Shown: positions 17,391 to 26,436, counted from the first letter of the stretch. The stretch: DNA of 64,000 nucleotides from Bradyrhizobium yuanmingense (GCF_900094575.1 NZ_FMAE01000003.1:124001-188000); one strand, 5' to 3'. Numbers and translations: made by a program. Notes: generated from the sequence alone by a model not told the origin.

Positions 17391-18326
17391 ATGGCAAAAC
17401 TTCCAGATTTCGAAGCGCTCGCGATCTTCGCCAAAGTCGTGGAGCTGCGATCATTTGCGGGGGCTGCGAGCGAGCTCGGGATGTCAAAGGCCACGGTGTC
17501 CAAGGCGGTCACGCGATTGGAGGAGCGGCTCGGCGCGCGGCTGTTCAACCGCACCTCGCGCCGGCTCGCGCTGACCGATGCCGGCCACAAGCTGGCCGAA
17601 CGCGCGACGCGCCTCTTGGCCGACGGCGAGGCCGCCGAAAACGAGGCGTTGGCGCAGTCGGTGGCGCCGCGCGGCCTGGTGCGGCTCGCCGTCCCCATGA
17701 CGTTCGGCATCAAGGCGGTGGCGCCGCTGCTGCCCGAGTTCTTCCAGGCCTATCCGGAAGTCTCCGTCGATCTGCATTTGAGCGATGCGACTGTCGACCT
17801 GATCGGCGAAGGTTTCGACATGGCGGTTCGGATCGCGCGGCTGCCGGACTCTTCGCTGATCGCGCGGCGGCTCTTCACCATGCCGCGGTACACGGTCGCC
17901 GCGCCGTCCTATCTCAAGAAACACGGCCGGCCGACGCACCCGATGCATCTCGCCGCGCACAAATGCTTCAGCTACGCCTATCTCTCCACGCCCAATGCCT
18001 GGCACTACACCAATTCGGCCGGCGAGCAGGCCAGCGTGCGCCCGGGCGGTCAGCTTCGCGTCAACAACGGCGAAGCCGTGATGCCGGCGTTGATCGCGGG
18101 CCTCGGCATCGCCGATCTGCCGGAATTCATCGTCGGCGAGACGATCTCGTCAGGCGAGGTCGAGGTCATCCTGAAGGACTGGAAACAGGCCGAAGGCGCC
18201 GTGCACCTCGTGACCCCGCCCGGCGGCCCCCGCCCCGCGCGCGTCGAAGCGCTCGCCGATTTCCTGGCAGCGAAGCTGCCGGGCACATGCAAGCGGCGGC
18301 CGCGCGGGAAAAGCAAAGCGTCGTAG
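17391..18326 (+). CDS. LysR-family transcriptional regulator
   Basis: A standard-length LysR regulator of 311 residues. The N-terminal winged helix-turn-helix (FAGAASELGMSKATVSKAVT, then RLEERLGARLFNRTSRRLAL) is followed by a periplasmic-binding-like effector domain. It is divergent from pirin and wrbA and most likely controls them and itself; the inducer is not evident, with quinones or flavonoids reasonable guesses from the neighbours. A basic C-terminal tail ends shortly before a palindromic repeat. Confidence 0.95.
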   Translation: MAKLPDFEALAIFAKVVELRSFAGAASELGMSKATVSKAVTRLEERLGARLFNRTSRRLALTDAGHKLAERATRLLADGEAAENEALAQSVAPRGLVRLAVPMTFGIKAVAPLLPEFFQAYPEVSVDLHLSDATVDLIGEGFDMAVRIARLPDSSLIARRLFTMPRYTVAAPSYLKKHGRPTHPMHLAAHKCFSYAYLSTPNAWHYTNSAGEQASVRPGGQLRVNNGEAVMPALIAGLGIADLPEFIVGETISSGEVEVILKDWKQAEGAVHLVTPPGGPRPARVEALADFLAAKLPGTCKRRPRGKSKAS

Positions 18327-18351
18327 GAGCGCGCGCGGCTTCAACGCTCTC

Positions 18352-18438
18352 CGTCATTGCGAGCGCAGCGAAGCAGTCCAGCATGTCTCCTCGGAGAGAT
18401 TCTGGATTGCTTCGTCGCAAGAGCTCCTCGCAATGACG
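18352..18438. repeat. Imperfect palindromic intergenic repeat (CGTCATTGCGAG type)
   Basis: The element begins CGTCATTGCGAG and ends with the reverse complement CTCGCAATGACG. Inside, AGCGAAGCAGTCCAG on the left pairs with CTGGATTGCTTCG on the right. It fills the gap between the LysR gene and the following minus-strand gene, and ends two bases before that gene's stop. I know this type as a frequent intergenic element in Bradyrhizobium. It can fold as a long hairpin and may serve as a bidirectional terminator. Confidence 0.8.
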
Positions 18439-18440
18439 AA

Positions 18441-18701
18441 CTACGACACCTTCACGCCATGGATCGCGACGACGCGCAGGCTTGGCTTCAGCGTCCCCTC
18501 CAATTGCGCCTTCAATTCGTGAACGCGTGGGTCGCTCGACCGCGCCGCACACACACCATATTGATGGACGGATCGCGCCAGCGCGCGCCGCGCTTCCGGC
18601 GTTCCCGTCAATTCGGGCGTCGAAAGCCGCAACACGATCGCTGCGAGATTCACCAGCATCTCGTCCAGCGCAACGTCGATAGTCGCCAGATTCCGCATCA
18701 T
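18441..18701 (-). CDS. Hypothetical protein, about 86 aa
   Basis: A small, helical, soluble protein without a recognised domain. Two tandem ATGs (18701 and 18698) follow an AGGGAG ribosome-binding site, so one of them is the start; the frame open to 18722 is not needed. A single Cys and several conserved-looking Arg/His residues occur mid-protein. A candidate general-stress (EcfG-type) promoter lies just upstream. I cannot assign a function. Confidence 0.6.
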   Translation of the reverse strand: MMRNLATIDVALDEMLVNLAAIVLRLSTPELTGTPEARRALARSVHQYGVCAARSSDPRVHELKAQLEGTLKPSLRVVAIHGVKVS

Positions 18702-18720
18702 CCACTCTCCCTGGGAAGGC

Positions 18721-18745
18721 AACAGCGGGCCCGGACATGCGTTCC
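18721..18745 (-). promoter_or_regulatory. Candidate EcfG-type (general stress) promoter
   Basis: Read on the minus strand this is GGAAC, 16 bases, then TGTT. The alphaproteobacterial EcfG consensus is GGAAC-N16/17-CGTT, so one base of the -10 differs. It sits 20 bases before the start of the small hypothetical gene. Confidence 0.35.
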
Positions 18746-18845
18746 TGAAGGAGTCCGATATGGCTAACGCTTCGTAAACGTCTTGTTCTTGCCGCCTGGC
18801 GCGTTAGCCTGGCAGCGAAACAAGAAAATCAGGCGAGGGCAAATC

Positions 18846-18935
18846 ATGGATCGACGCGGTCTCTTGCGTGCGGCTGCGGCATTGCCGCTGACGGAGTTTT
18901 TGCCCAGGCAGTTTGCCAAGTTGAAGAAACGCTAG
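18846..18935 (+). pseudogene. 29-codon open frame resembling a Tat signal; probable remnant of a binding-protein gene
   Basis: The frame starts MDRRGLLRAAAALPL and stops after 29 codons, with a GAGGG ribosome-binding site upstream. The start closely resembles MNRRELLKAAAVLPL, the N-terminus of the tricarboxylate-type binding protein at 19934. It has the twin arginines but no mature protein behind it. The simplest reading is the leftover 5' end of a deleted paralogue; a genuine micro-peptide cannot be excluded. Confidence 0.4.
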
Positions 18936-19028
18936 GGCCCTCGCGTTGCGGTCATGAACTTTGTTGTCTATACCCGCGCCGCGTTCTGTTTCCTGCTTCC
19001 CGTTTCTCAACAACCCGACGACCGCTAC

Positions 19029-19799
19029 ATGATGCTTCGTCTTATTTGCCTCTTCCTCTTCGCACTGTGCCTGGCCGGCCCCGCGCAGGCGCAAACCAAC
19101 CAGCCGGCGACGGTTGCCAAGCCGGCAAAGAACGCGCCTCCCAAGCCGGCACCTGCTTCGCAGTCCACGCCGCAAGCTGCAGGACCGTGCGTCGGCGTGA
19201 TATCGCTGCTGGGCGATCGCTTCATCGTGAAGAAGATCGGCGTGACCGTGTTCGGCAACGAGAACAAGGAGGTTCCGGTCGACGGTTTCGGGCTCGATGA
19301 CCTCGTTGTCGAACGTGTGAGGGCCGCGGTCGGCTCTGGTTTTGTCGTCCGCAGGATCGCTGCCGATAGATCCGCATTCAGTTCCTACGATCCCGGGCTT
19401 GGCATGTTCGTTCGCAGCGACAAGGCCGGCGCCATCGTCCGCCAAGTTGCCGGTCAGGCCGGATGCAAACGCTATGTCGTCGTGATCAAGGGAATACGCC
19501 AGGGTGGATTCTTCGGCATCGGTGTCATGAAGGTCAGCCCGCTGTACGACATGGCCGACATCTACGCGGTCATACGGATCTACGTTCATGACGGGCAAAG
19601 CTTCGATATTCTGAAGAGCGACGAAGGCTCGATCAGCGGAAGCAACTTTATGACCGGGCCGCCGACCCTGCGTATCGATTGGGCGCAGTGGCCAGAACCG
19701 CCGGAAGCCGCCAACAATCCAGTGATGCGCGCGTCGACGCGGCAACTGCTCGGCAACGTCCTCGACAAGAGCCTGCCCACCCTGTTGCAGTCGCAGTAG
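19029..19799 (+). CDS. Secreted hypothetical protein, 256 aa
   Basis: A predicted periplasmic protein. The ATG at 19029 starts a clean signal peptide (hydrophobic LICLFLFALCLAGPAQA), then a Pro/Lys/Ala-rich linker, then a folded region with two cysteines about 90 residues apart that could form a disulphide. No catalytic motif is recognised. An in-frame extension to 18954 would put unrelated residues before the signal peptide and is less likely. It stands alone between the Tat-like remnant and the binding-protein gene. Confidence 0.75.
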   Translation: MMLRLICLFLFALCLAGPAQAQTNQPATVAKPAKNAPPKPAPASQSTPQAAGPCVGVISLLGDRFIVKKIGVTVFGNENKEVPVDGFGLDDLVVERVRAAVGSGFVVRRIAADRSAFSSYDPGLGMFVRSDKAGAIVRQVAGQAGCKRYVVVIKGIRQGGFFGIGVMKVSPLYDMADIYAVIRIYVHDGQSFDILKSDEGSISGSNFMTGPPTLRIDWAQWPEPPEAANNPVMRASTRQLLGNVLDKSLPTLLQSQ

Positions 19800-19933
19800 T
19801 TGGGGAGATGCGGTCAACCGGCCGCCCCCTCCAGGCCCCGCCGGGGAGGGTGCAAGCGCACGGCTATCGCAACACAATCCATTCCGGTTAGGCTGCCTCC
19901 CAATCACGAAAACAATCGGGGAGGTACCCACCA

Positions 19934-20923
19934 ATGAACCGCCGCGAACTTCTGAAGGCCGCTGCCGTGCTGCCCCTCGCACAGGCCGCTTGCTCTCGAT
20001 CAAGCTTTGCCCAAGCTCTTTACCCCTCGCGCAACATCACCATGATCGTTCCGTTCCCGGCCGGCGGACAGGCCGATCTCTCTGCGCGACCGGTCGCGAC
20101 GGCGTTGGAGCGAATTCTCGGCAAACCCGTGATCGTCGACAACCGGGCGGGAGGCGGCGGCGGATCGGTCGGCAATGCCGCGGCCGCGCGTGCCGAGCCC
20201 GACGGTTACACGCTGCTGATGACGCTGTCCTCGCTCGCGGTGCTCCCCGAGGCCGACCGGCTGTTCGACCGCCCCGTCGCCTACGAGGTCTCGCAGTTCA
20301 TGCCGATCGCGCGCGTGCTCGCCGATCCCACGCTGCTCGCGGTGCCGGCCTCGGCGCCCTGGAGAACCGCGCAGGATTTCGTCGAGGATGCGAAGAAGCG
20401 GCCGGGCCAGATCGCCTATGGCTCGTCCGGGCCGTACGGCACGCTGCATGTGGCCATGGAGATGTTCGCGAGCAGCGCCGGCATCAAACTGCTGCACGTG
20501 CCGTTCCGCGGCGCAGGTCCTGCGCTGACCGCGATCCTCGGCGGCACCGTGCAGGCGATCACCGCTGCACCCGGCACGCTGAAACCGCAGGTCGAGGACG
20601 GCAGGCTGCGCGTGCTCGGCAATTGCGGCGCGCAGCGCATCGCGAGCTTCCCTGATGTGCCGACCTTCCAGGAGCTCGGCTACAAGGACGTCGAGTTTTA
20701 CATCTGGGCCGGGCTGTTCGCGCAGAGCGCTCTTCCTGCGCCGATCGCGATTCGCCTGCGCGAGGCGATGGCACAGGTGATGACGAGTCCTGATGTGCTC
20801 AAGGCATTCGAGACCTCGGGCAGCCTCGTCGCCTATCAGGACGCGCCGGCCTTCTCTGAGTTCGTCGCGACCGACAGCAAGCGGCTGATCGCGGCGGTGA
20901 AGAAGATCGGCAAGGTGGAGTAG
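19934..20923 (+). CDS. Tripartite tricarboxylate transporter substrate-binding protein (Bug family)
   Basis: A periplasmic binding protein of 329 residues from the very large Bug/TctC family. The N-terminus carries twin arginines (MNRRELLKAAAVLP) and a cleavable signal. The mature start YPSRNITMIVPFPAGGQAD is the family hallmark, with NRAGGGGGSVGNAAAARAEPDG next in the carboxylate-binding loop. The family binds di- and tricarboxylates and other small acids; the ligand is unknown. No TctA or TctB membrane genes are nearby, which is usual for this family. Confidence 0.95.
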   Translation: MNRRELLKAAAVLPLAQAACSRSSFAQALYPSRNITMIVPFPAGGQADLSARPVATALERILGKPVIVDNRAGGGGGSVGNAAAARAEPDGYTLLMTLSSLAVLPEADRLFDRPVAYEVSQFMPIARVLADPTLLAVPASAPWRTAQDFVEDAKKRPGQIAYGSSGPYGTLHVAMEMFASSAGIKLLHVPFRGAGPALTAILGGTVQAITAAPGTLKPQVEDGRLRVLGNCGAQRIASFPDVPTFQELGYKDVEFYIWAGLFAQSALPAPIAIRLREAMAQVMTSPDVLKAFETSGSLVAYQDAPAFSEFVATDSKRLIAAVKKIGKVE

Positions 20924-20929
20924 GGCCGT

Positions 20930-23545
20930 TCAGAATTCGCTGCGGACCAGGCCGCGCAGCGTGTGACGGTCGTATCCCGGCGCGAACGCGCCCTCGTACG
21001 AGGCCTTGAACGATGTCGCGGTCGTCAGGTCCCACCGGATTTCGGCGCCGGCAAGCGCCACCGTGCGCGCGCGCTCGACGCCGGTGATCGCGAACGGAAT
21101 GCCGGGTGCGCCTTCCAGCGCCGCCGTCGTGGTCGCCGCGCTGCCGGTAAACTCATGACGAACGGCAATGGTCGCGCCGAACTGTGCCGCGTGGCCATTC
21201 GGCATCATCATGCGCTGGCTGCCGCGCAGGCCGGCCGTGCCATAGCCGAGGTCGAAACTGCCGCCTCGCACCAGCTGATTGACCCCCGGCGCACCGGCCT
21301 CTGAAAGACTGCCCTGGTGTGTCGCGTACCAATCAGCCTTGGCAAAGGGCTCGGCGACAAGACCCCATCCGGTCTGGAACGGCCGCGAGATGCCCAGCGA
21401 AGCGGCAAAGGTGTTTGCGCGCGAGGCGGCAGTTGCCGTCTCGCCGAGGAACGCGATCGTGCGCGAGGAGTCGAGCGCCGCAAAGGAATAGCTGATCGCC
21501 GATGCGAGATTGAAGCCGCCGGCCTCGCTGCGTGCGTAGACGCCGGCATGCCCGGCATTGGCCTCGATTCGCTCGCCGCGGCCGGCCATTCGCAGCTGGC
21601 CGGTCGATGCGCCGACCGCGAGGCCAGCCGTAAAGCCCGGCATGTGCCAGAGGTCGGCGCCGAGCGCGGCGCCGGCGATGGTTGAATTGGTTCCGAAGGC
21701 AATGTCGCTCGCGGCCACCTTGTCCCAATTGCCATAGCCGCCAAACCAGACGCTCTGCATCGGCGCCGCGCGGCGGCGGTTCAGCGCCTTGCCGATCGGG
21801 TCCGTGGGCTCCGGCGCGTAGGCGGACGCGGTCATCCGAACGGTCTCGCCGCGCGATTGCGTCCCGGCATTCCACATGAAGCTCTGGAACATGTCGGCTT
21901 GATCCGCGACGAAGCGGCGTCCATCGGCGTGGATTTGACCGGCCAGGTCGTCGAGGCCGGCCTTGATGCCCGGCGTATTGAGCGCGGCGAGCGTGTTGAT
22001 CGCGGTAGCCAGCGATCCCGATGCGCCGCCGAGCTGTGCCTGGTCGAGTGCGCCGGCCACCGCGGCCTGGTTCGGCGTCAGCCCCGACAACGTTCCGAAG
22101 CCGCCGATCTGCTGCAGCAGGAAGTAGACGTTGTTGGCGTCGTAGCTGAGCTGCCCTGTGACTAGCGGGCTGCCAGAGCTCGTGAGCGCCGCGAACGTGC
22201 CGCTGACGCCGCCCGCCGCCGAGAGGATGGTGTATTGCGTATTGGCGATAAAGCCCGCGCCGAGCGGCACGATCTGCACTGTGCCGCCGTTGAGCGTCGC
22301 GGTGCCCGTTGCCGCTATTCTGTCGGACTGGCCGGCGGGGTTGATCTCGACCTGGAAGGTCGAGCCGGCATTGAAGGCGACGTTGCCGTTGACGTTGAGC
22401 GTCCCGATCGAATTGCCGGGTGCGACCATGCCGCCATTGTTGACGACGATTCCGCCGACGGTGCCGGTGCCGCCGAGATAGCCGCCATTGATCGTGACGA
22501 CCGAGGGCAATGTGCCGTTCACGATCAGGCCGCCCGCGTCCACTGTCGTCGCGCCGTTGAAGGCGGTGGTGCCGGTCAGCGTCCAGACGGAGTTGCCGTT
22601 CTTCTTCAGTTGCTCGAACTCGTCATATTGCAGGCCGGGGCCGAGATTGCCGAGGTCGAACGTGGCGCTGCCAGTGCTGCCGAAGTTCAGCGTGTCGGTA
22701 CCGCTCCCGCCGCGAACATTCCCGGTGATCGTCGCCCCCGGAGCGAGGCCGAGCTGATCATCGCCGCCATTCAGCTCGATCGCTCCGCTGCCGCCGCCCG
22801 AGATGGTGCCGGCGTTGAAGATGGTGTCGCTGCCGGAAGAGCCCTGGATGGCGATGAAGAAGCCGCCGGAGATCGTGCCGCCATTGACGAGCGAATTGCC
22901 GCCGGCGATGAATTGCACGCCGGTATGGCCGCCGCCGATCGATCCGCTGTCATAGACGAGGACGACATTGCCGCTCGACGTCCCGCTGATCCGCAGTCCC
23001 GTCGTGTTTCCTCCGGTGCCGACGGCCGTCCCGCGAATGTTGAGGAGGTTGTCGTTCGAATTGTCGATGACGATGGCTGCTTCGGCGTTGCCCGTACCCT
23101 CCGCGATCGCACCGGCGGCGACCGTCACATTGTTGTGGGTCGATCCGTTGGAGAGCAGAACCGCTCCGCTGGAGGTCGAGACTGTCGCCTGATTGTTGAC
23201 GGTGACATGCGAGGCGATGGTGGCGTCGAAAACGATCGCAGGTATGCCGGCGCCGGGCAGCAGCGATGTCGTGGTGCCGTCGCCGACATTGACGGTGACG
23301 TTGGTGCCGCCGGTGGCGTTGATGTGATCGGTGTTGCCGAGGCCGGTGCAGGTTGCGACATCACCCGAATTGAGCGCGCCGCTCGTGCCGGTGCCTGCCA
23401 CGGTGCAGGCGGCGCGCGCCGGGCTGGACGTCAGGACCGGGAAGGCAAGCACGAGGGGCGCCAGCGCGGTGGTGACCAGCAGCTTGCGGCGAAAGATTGC
23501 GGCCGTGGCGACGTTTTGCGCACAGACCGGTCTTGCAGTCGGCAT
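20930..23545 (-). CDS. Autotransporter with beta-helical passenger and C-terminal beta-barrel
   Basis: A type V secreted outer-membrane protein of about 871 residues. A long signal region (basic RRK, then LLVTTALAPLVLAFPVL) leads into a Gly/Asn/Thr-rich passenger of repeated short strands (GGDD, SGSD and NGG turns), followed by a passenger-associated repeat with NNGGMVAPGNSIGTLNV. The last 270 residues form the autotransporter barrel, ending in the C-terminal Phe needed for membrane insertion. The start at 23545 has AGGGGA six bases upstream; earlier in-frame ATGs sit too close to that site. The function is probably adhesion or surface interaction. Confidence 0.93.
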   Translation of the reverse strand: MPTARPVCAQNVATAAIFRRKLLVTTALAPLVLAFPVLTSSPARAACTVAGTGTSGALNSGDVATCTGLGNTDHINATGGTNVTVNVGDGTTTSLLPGAGIPAIVFDATIASHVTVNNQATVSTSSGAVLLSNGSTHNNVTVAAGAIAEGTGNAEAAIVIDNSNDNLLNIRGTAVGTGGNTTGLRISGTSSGNVVLVYDSGSIGGGHTGVQFIAGGNSLVNGGTISGGFFIAIQGSSGSDTIFNAGTISGGGSGAIELNGGDDQLGLAPGATITGNVRGGSGTDTLNFGSTGSATFDLGNLGPGLQYDEFEQLKKNGNSVWTLTGTTAFNGATTVDAGGLIVNGTLPSVVTINGGYLGGTGTVGGIVVNNGGMVAPGNSIGTLNVNGNVAFNAGSTFQVEINPAGQSDRIAATGTATLNGGTVQIVPLGAGFIANTQYTILSAAGGVSGTFAALTSSGSPLVTGQLSYDANNVYFLLQQIGGFGTLSGLTPNQAAVAGALDQAQLGGASGSLATAINTLAALNTPGIKAGLDDLAGQIHADGRRFVADQADMFQSFMWNAGTQSRGETVRMTASAYAPEPTDPIGKALNRRRAAPMQSVWFGGYGNWDKVAASDIAFGTNSTIAGAALGADLWHMPGFTAGLAVGASTGQLRMAGRGERIEANAGHAGVYARSEAGGFNLASAISYSFAALDSSRTIAFLGETATAASRANTFAASLGISRPFQTGWGLVAEPFAKADWYATHQGSLSEAGAPGVNQLVRGGSFDLGYGTAGLRGSQRMMMPNGHAAQFGATIAVRHEFTGSAATTTAALEGAPGIPFAITGVERARTVALAGAEIRWDLTTATSFKASYEGAFAPGYDRHTLRGLVRSEF

Positions 23546-23797
23546 CGACATTCCCCTCATTGCAGCCCATTGCTAGCGGGAGCGCCGTCATGCTTCTTGG
23601 CGTCACGCGAAATGCCTTATGGCGAAACGCGCAAGACGCCGGTTTGCTTCTGCCCTGTTGCTGGGGCGCCACGGACCAAGGCGTCAGCGGGAGCTGCCAT
23701 GGTTCCAGTCGCGCTTTTCACATTTTGTTGTTGGTCCAGAACAAGCTCGCGTCTCATTGATTGAAGAGAATTCGAGAGACTTGGGAAGGATCTGGAC

Positions 23798-24136
23798 ATG
23801 CGAACAGAGCGGATCGCGCTAGGTGTGGCGCTTGCGGTCGGCGGCATCGTGGCGCACAGCGCTGCATCCGCGCAGGAATACCGCGGCACGATGGAACAGC
23901 AGATGGCATGTACACCTGATGTGTGGCGCCTGTGCAGCGATCAGATTCCCGATGTGAACCGCATTGTGGCCTGCTTGCAGCAGAACACGCCGCAGCTCTC
24001 GAGCGGCTGCCGCGCGGTGTTCCAGTCCAGCAACCAGATGCCGCTGCAGCAACAGGTTCCGCGCGGTCGCGCCGCGCCACCACCACGCTACATTGCTCCG
24101 CCGCCTCCACAGCGGCCTTACGACGAGGACGAATAG
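23798..24136 (+). CDS. Small secreted protein with a cysteine-rich GLG1-like repeat
   Basis: A 112-residue exported protein. A signal peptide ends near SAASA, followed by a segment with the spacing ACTPDVWRLC and then VACLQQNTPQLSSGC. These four cysteines resemble the Cys-rich (GLG1-like) repeat found in small rhizobial periplasmic proteins. The C-terminus is Pro/Arg-rich and ends in acidic residues. It is divergent from the autotransporter across 252 bases. The function is unknown. Confidence 0.75.
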   Translation: MRTERIALGVALAVGGIVAHSAASAQEYRGTMEQQMACTPDVWRLCSDQIPDVNRIVACLQQNTPQLSSGCRAVFQSSNQMPLQQQVPRGRAAPPPRYIAPPPPQRPYDEDE

Positions 24137-24142
24137 CGCCGC

Positions 24143-24610
24143 TCAGGGCCTGTGCTCGCAGACGTCGACCCATTCAGCCGCGGTCAGCTCGGCCATCCGC
24201 TCCGGCGTGATGCGCACCGCGCTATGGGTCGAGCCGGCGGCCGGCACCACGACATCGAAGGCCTTCAGCGAGACGTCGCAATAGATCGGCAGCGGCGACT
24301 TCAGGCCGAACGGGCAGACGCCGCCGACCTCGTGTCCGGTGATGTCGGCGACTTCCTCCAGACCCAGCATCTTCGGCTTGCCGCCGAACTGCGCCTTCAC
24401 CTTCTTGTTGTCCATGCGCGAGGTGCCGGCCGCGACGATCAGGATCACGCGCTCGCCGATCCGCAAGCTCAGCGTCTTGGCGATCATTCCGGGCTCGACG
24501 CCATAGGCTTCGGCCGCCAGCGCCACGGTCGCGGAGCTGATCGGGGATTCGATGACGGAGATGTCGGGGGCTTTCTCGGCGAAGAAGGCGCGAACGGATT
24601 CCAGGCTCAT
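24143..24610 (-). CDS. YbaK/EbsC-family aminoacyl-tRNA deacylase
   Basis: A 155-residue protein of the YbaK/ProX superfamily, whose members hydrolyse mischarged aminoacyl-tRNAs such as Cys- or Ala-tRNA(Pro). Family features are IAKTLSLRIGERVILIVAAG, the central DNKKVKAQFG helix, GGVCPFGLKSPLPIYCD and the terminal VVPAAGSTHSAVRI. The exact specificity (YbaK, ProX or YeaK type) cannot be told. It overlaps nothing and converges on the small Cys-rich gene. Confidence 0.9.
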   Translation of the reverse strand: MSLESVRAFFAEKAPDISVIESPISSATVALAAEAYGVEPGMIAKTLSLRIGERVILIVAAGTSRMDNKKVKAQFGGKPKMLGLEEVADITGHEVGGVCPFGLKSPLPIYCDVSLKAFDVVVPAAGSTHSAVRITPERMAELTAAEWVDVCEHRP

Positions 24611-24651
24611 TCCGGGCAGCTCATTCCAATCTTACAGGCGGGCGACGACCC

Positions 24652-25383
24652 CTAAGCGATTCCCGGCAGCTCGGAGAGGGCGCGGACGCGATGATCCGGC
24701 TCAAAGCCGAGCTCGTCCATCTGGGTGCGGATCGCCTTGAACATGGTGAGCGGTGCCACGAGTTCGTTCTCGACGCAAGCCAGCGCCATCGCTTCGGGCG
24801 TCACCCGCTCGATCCAGGCAACCTTCAGTCCGAACGATTTTGCCCCGGCGGCGTCCCAGGGATTGGAGGAGACGAACAGAACCTCATCAGGCGCGGTGCC
24901 GAGCACCTCGCCGATCAGCTCATAGGCCTGTGGGCTCGGCTTGAAGATCTTTTTCGCGTCGACGCTGATGGTGGCATCGAGCAGGCGGTCGAGCCCGGAA
25001 TTGCGTACCAGCGCATTGAGCATGTCCGGGCTGCCGTTGGAGAGGATGGCGAGCTTGCGCGGTCTCAGGGCCGCGAGCGTTTCGGCCGCATCCGGATAGA
25101 GATCGAGATGCAGATATTTCTCGATGACGCGCTCGAATGCCTCGCTCTCATAGGCGAGTCCGAGCACACGCAGCGTATAGGCGAGCGAGTCGCGCGTGAC
25201 CGCGTCAAAATCCTGGTAAGCTTGCATCAGCGAGCGCAGCCAGGTGTATTCAAGCTGCTTGATGCGCCAGACCTGCGTGATGATCTCGCCGTAGCCGGGA
25301 AACGCATCCTCAGTGACGTCAGCGACCGACTGGATGTCATAGAGCGTGCCATAGGCGTCGAAGACGACGGCTTTGATGGGCAT
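24652..25383 (-). CDS. Haloacid dehalogenase, type II (L-2-haloacid dehalogenase family)
   Basis: A 243-residue HAD-superfamily hydrolase. The nucleophile Asp is in VVFDAYGTLYD, the Ser/Asn pair in LAILSNGSPDML, the Lys in KIFKPSPQAYE, and the distal SSNPWDAAGAKSFG completes the type II pattern, which suits cleavage of carbon-halogen bonds in 2-haloacids with inversion. Many relatives act on other substrates, so the natural one is uncertain. The start at 25383 has GGAAGGA seven bases upstream; an in-frame start at 25410 is less likely. Confidence 0.9.
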   Translation of the reverse strand: MPIKAVVFDAYGTLYDIQSVADVTEDAFPGYGEIITQVWRIKQLEYTWLRSLMQAYQDFDAVTRDSLAYTLRVLGLAYESEAFERVIEKYLHLDLYPDAAETLAALRPRKLAILSNGSPDMLNALVRNSGLDRLLDATISVDAKKIFKPSPQAYELIGEVLGTAPDEVLFVSSNPWDAAGAKSFGLKVAWIERVTPEAMALACVENELVAPLTMFKAIRTQMDELGFEPDHRVRALSELPGIA

Positions 25384-25603
25384 CGGCTGTCCTTCCGGGG
25401 TTGTGGTCACAAGAACTCCGATTGGGGCGTGCGTATAATTCGTCAGCTTACCAGAGCAAAGCGGACGTCTGCCACTGCAGGTGTGATCGGCAGCTTGTGA
25501 CCCAAGACAGACATTGCCGGGTAGTCGCTATAATTTGAACTCTATTCTTCATGCAGACGTGCTTAGCTATTGTAGTTGCAGGGCAAATAAGGCGCTTCGT
25601 CCC

Positions 25604-25852
25604 ATGCCGAAATGGCTTGTTGTACTTGTCGCTCTCCTCGCGGCTACGGCCTACGTCCCTCAGGTCCGCCACAGTGTGATCAACTGGCTTAAGACGCACC
25701 CTGCGCTCATTGGACCAGCTCTGACCGTCGCCGGAATACTGGCAGTCTTGTATCTGTTCATCGATCCTACCACGGTCCTGTTCTTGGCGGTTGTCGCTGT
25801 CGTCTCCGCTCTCGCTGCATTCTTTGACCCAAGAACCTATTCGAGCCGATGA
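25604..25852 (+). CDS. Small membrane protein, 82 aa
   Basis: It has two hydrophobic stretches (WLVVLVALLAATAYV, and a long one covering most of the second half) with short polar ends. No family is recognised. An AAGGCG lies upstream of the ATG at 25604, which I prefer over the open frame from 25514. The following gene's start overlaps its stop (ATGA), so the two are translationally coupled. It is the first gene of the low-GC islet. Confidence 0.6.
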   Translation: MPKWLVVLVALLAATAYVPQVRHSVINWLKTHPALIGPALTVAGILAVLYLFIDPTTVLFLAVVAVVSALAAFFDPRTYSSR

Positions 25853-26154
25853 GACCCTCGTATGAACGACAGCTCGCGGCCCTTGAAGCTTCGTACAGGG
25901 AGTTGCTTCTGTCGGCACTACAGGGGTGCGCTAAGGGACAGTGGGGACTCTTCGGCTCGTACGAACGAGTTGGTTTGCGCGACCCCGCACGGGAGGAGCT
26001 CCTTGAATTAGGCTCCAAAATCGAGCGCCTGCGCCACAAGTGCGGCATTGAACCCTTCCAGCTCCACGAGCGGTTCCTGCAGATCGGCTCTCGCCTTTCA
26101 AACACTCCGGGTGAGCCGAAATTGGCTCAGCGGTGGTTGGACGAACTGACGTAA
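25849..26154 (+). CDS. Hypothetical soluble protein, 101 aa
   Basis: A helical, charged protein with two cysteines and no signal or membrane segment. Its ATG overlaps the stop of the small membrane protein by four bases. I do not recognise the family. Base composition is less GC-rich than in the flanking chromosome, in keeping with the rest of the islet. Confidence 0.6.
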   Translation: MRPSYERQLAALEASYRELLLSALQGCAKGQWGLFGSYERVGLRDPAREELLELGSKIERLRHKCGIEPFQLHERFLQIGSRLSNTPGEPKLAQRWLDELT

Positions 26155-26183
26155 GCAATCACGCGGTTATGGCCCTTACACAA

Positions 26184-26417
26184 ATGCGCACAGTTTTCCT
26201 GCTCTGGCATAGCTATCCGCGCGAAGATGCTCTGGATGAGAATGATACCGAAGATAAACTCGTCGGGTTCTATAGCAGCGCGGCCGAAGCAGATGCAGCA
26301 AGACTGCGCAAGCTGCGCTTTGAGGGCTTTCGCGACTATCCCGATAATTTCCAAGTCAGCGAGATGGAAATCGACAAGGACGCGTGGAGTGAAGGATTCG
26401 TCACCGTAAAAACGTAA
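26184..26417 (+). CDS. Small DUF7336-like protein, 77 aa
   Basis: The pattern VFLLWHSYPRED, then KLVGFYSSAAEADAARLRKL, GFRDYPDNFQVSEMEIDKD and a terminal WSEGFV matches a widespread small family that I know as DUF7336. Its function is unknown, but it often occurs near toxin-immunity or signalling genes. The start at 26184 is chosen because the family begins with this hydrophobic strand; the ribosome-binding site is weak. Confidence 0.65.
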   Translation: MRTVFLLWHSYPREDALDENDTEDKLVGFYSSAAEADAARLRKLRFEGFRDYPDNFQVSEMEIDKDAWSEGFVTVKT

Positions 26418-26436
26418 AGCGAATATCTCATCGAGC

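Noticed and set aside
17276..17713. N-terminal extension of the pirin gene by 146 codons
   Set aside because: It runs antisense through the LysR gene and lacks pirin similarity; AAGGA precedes the ATG at 17275.
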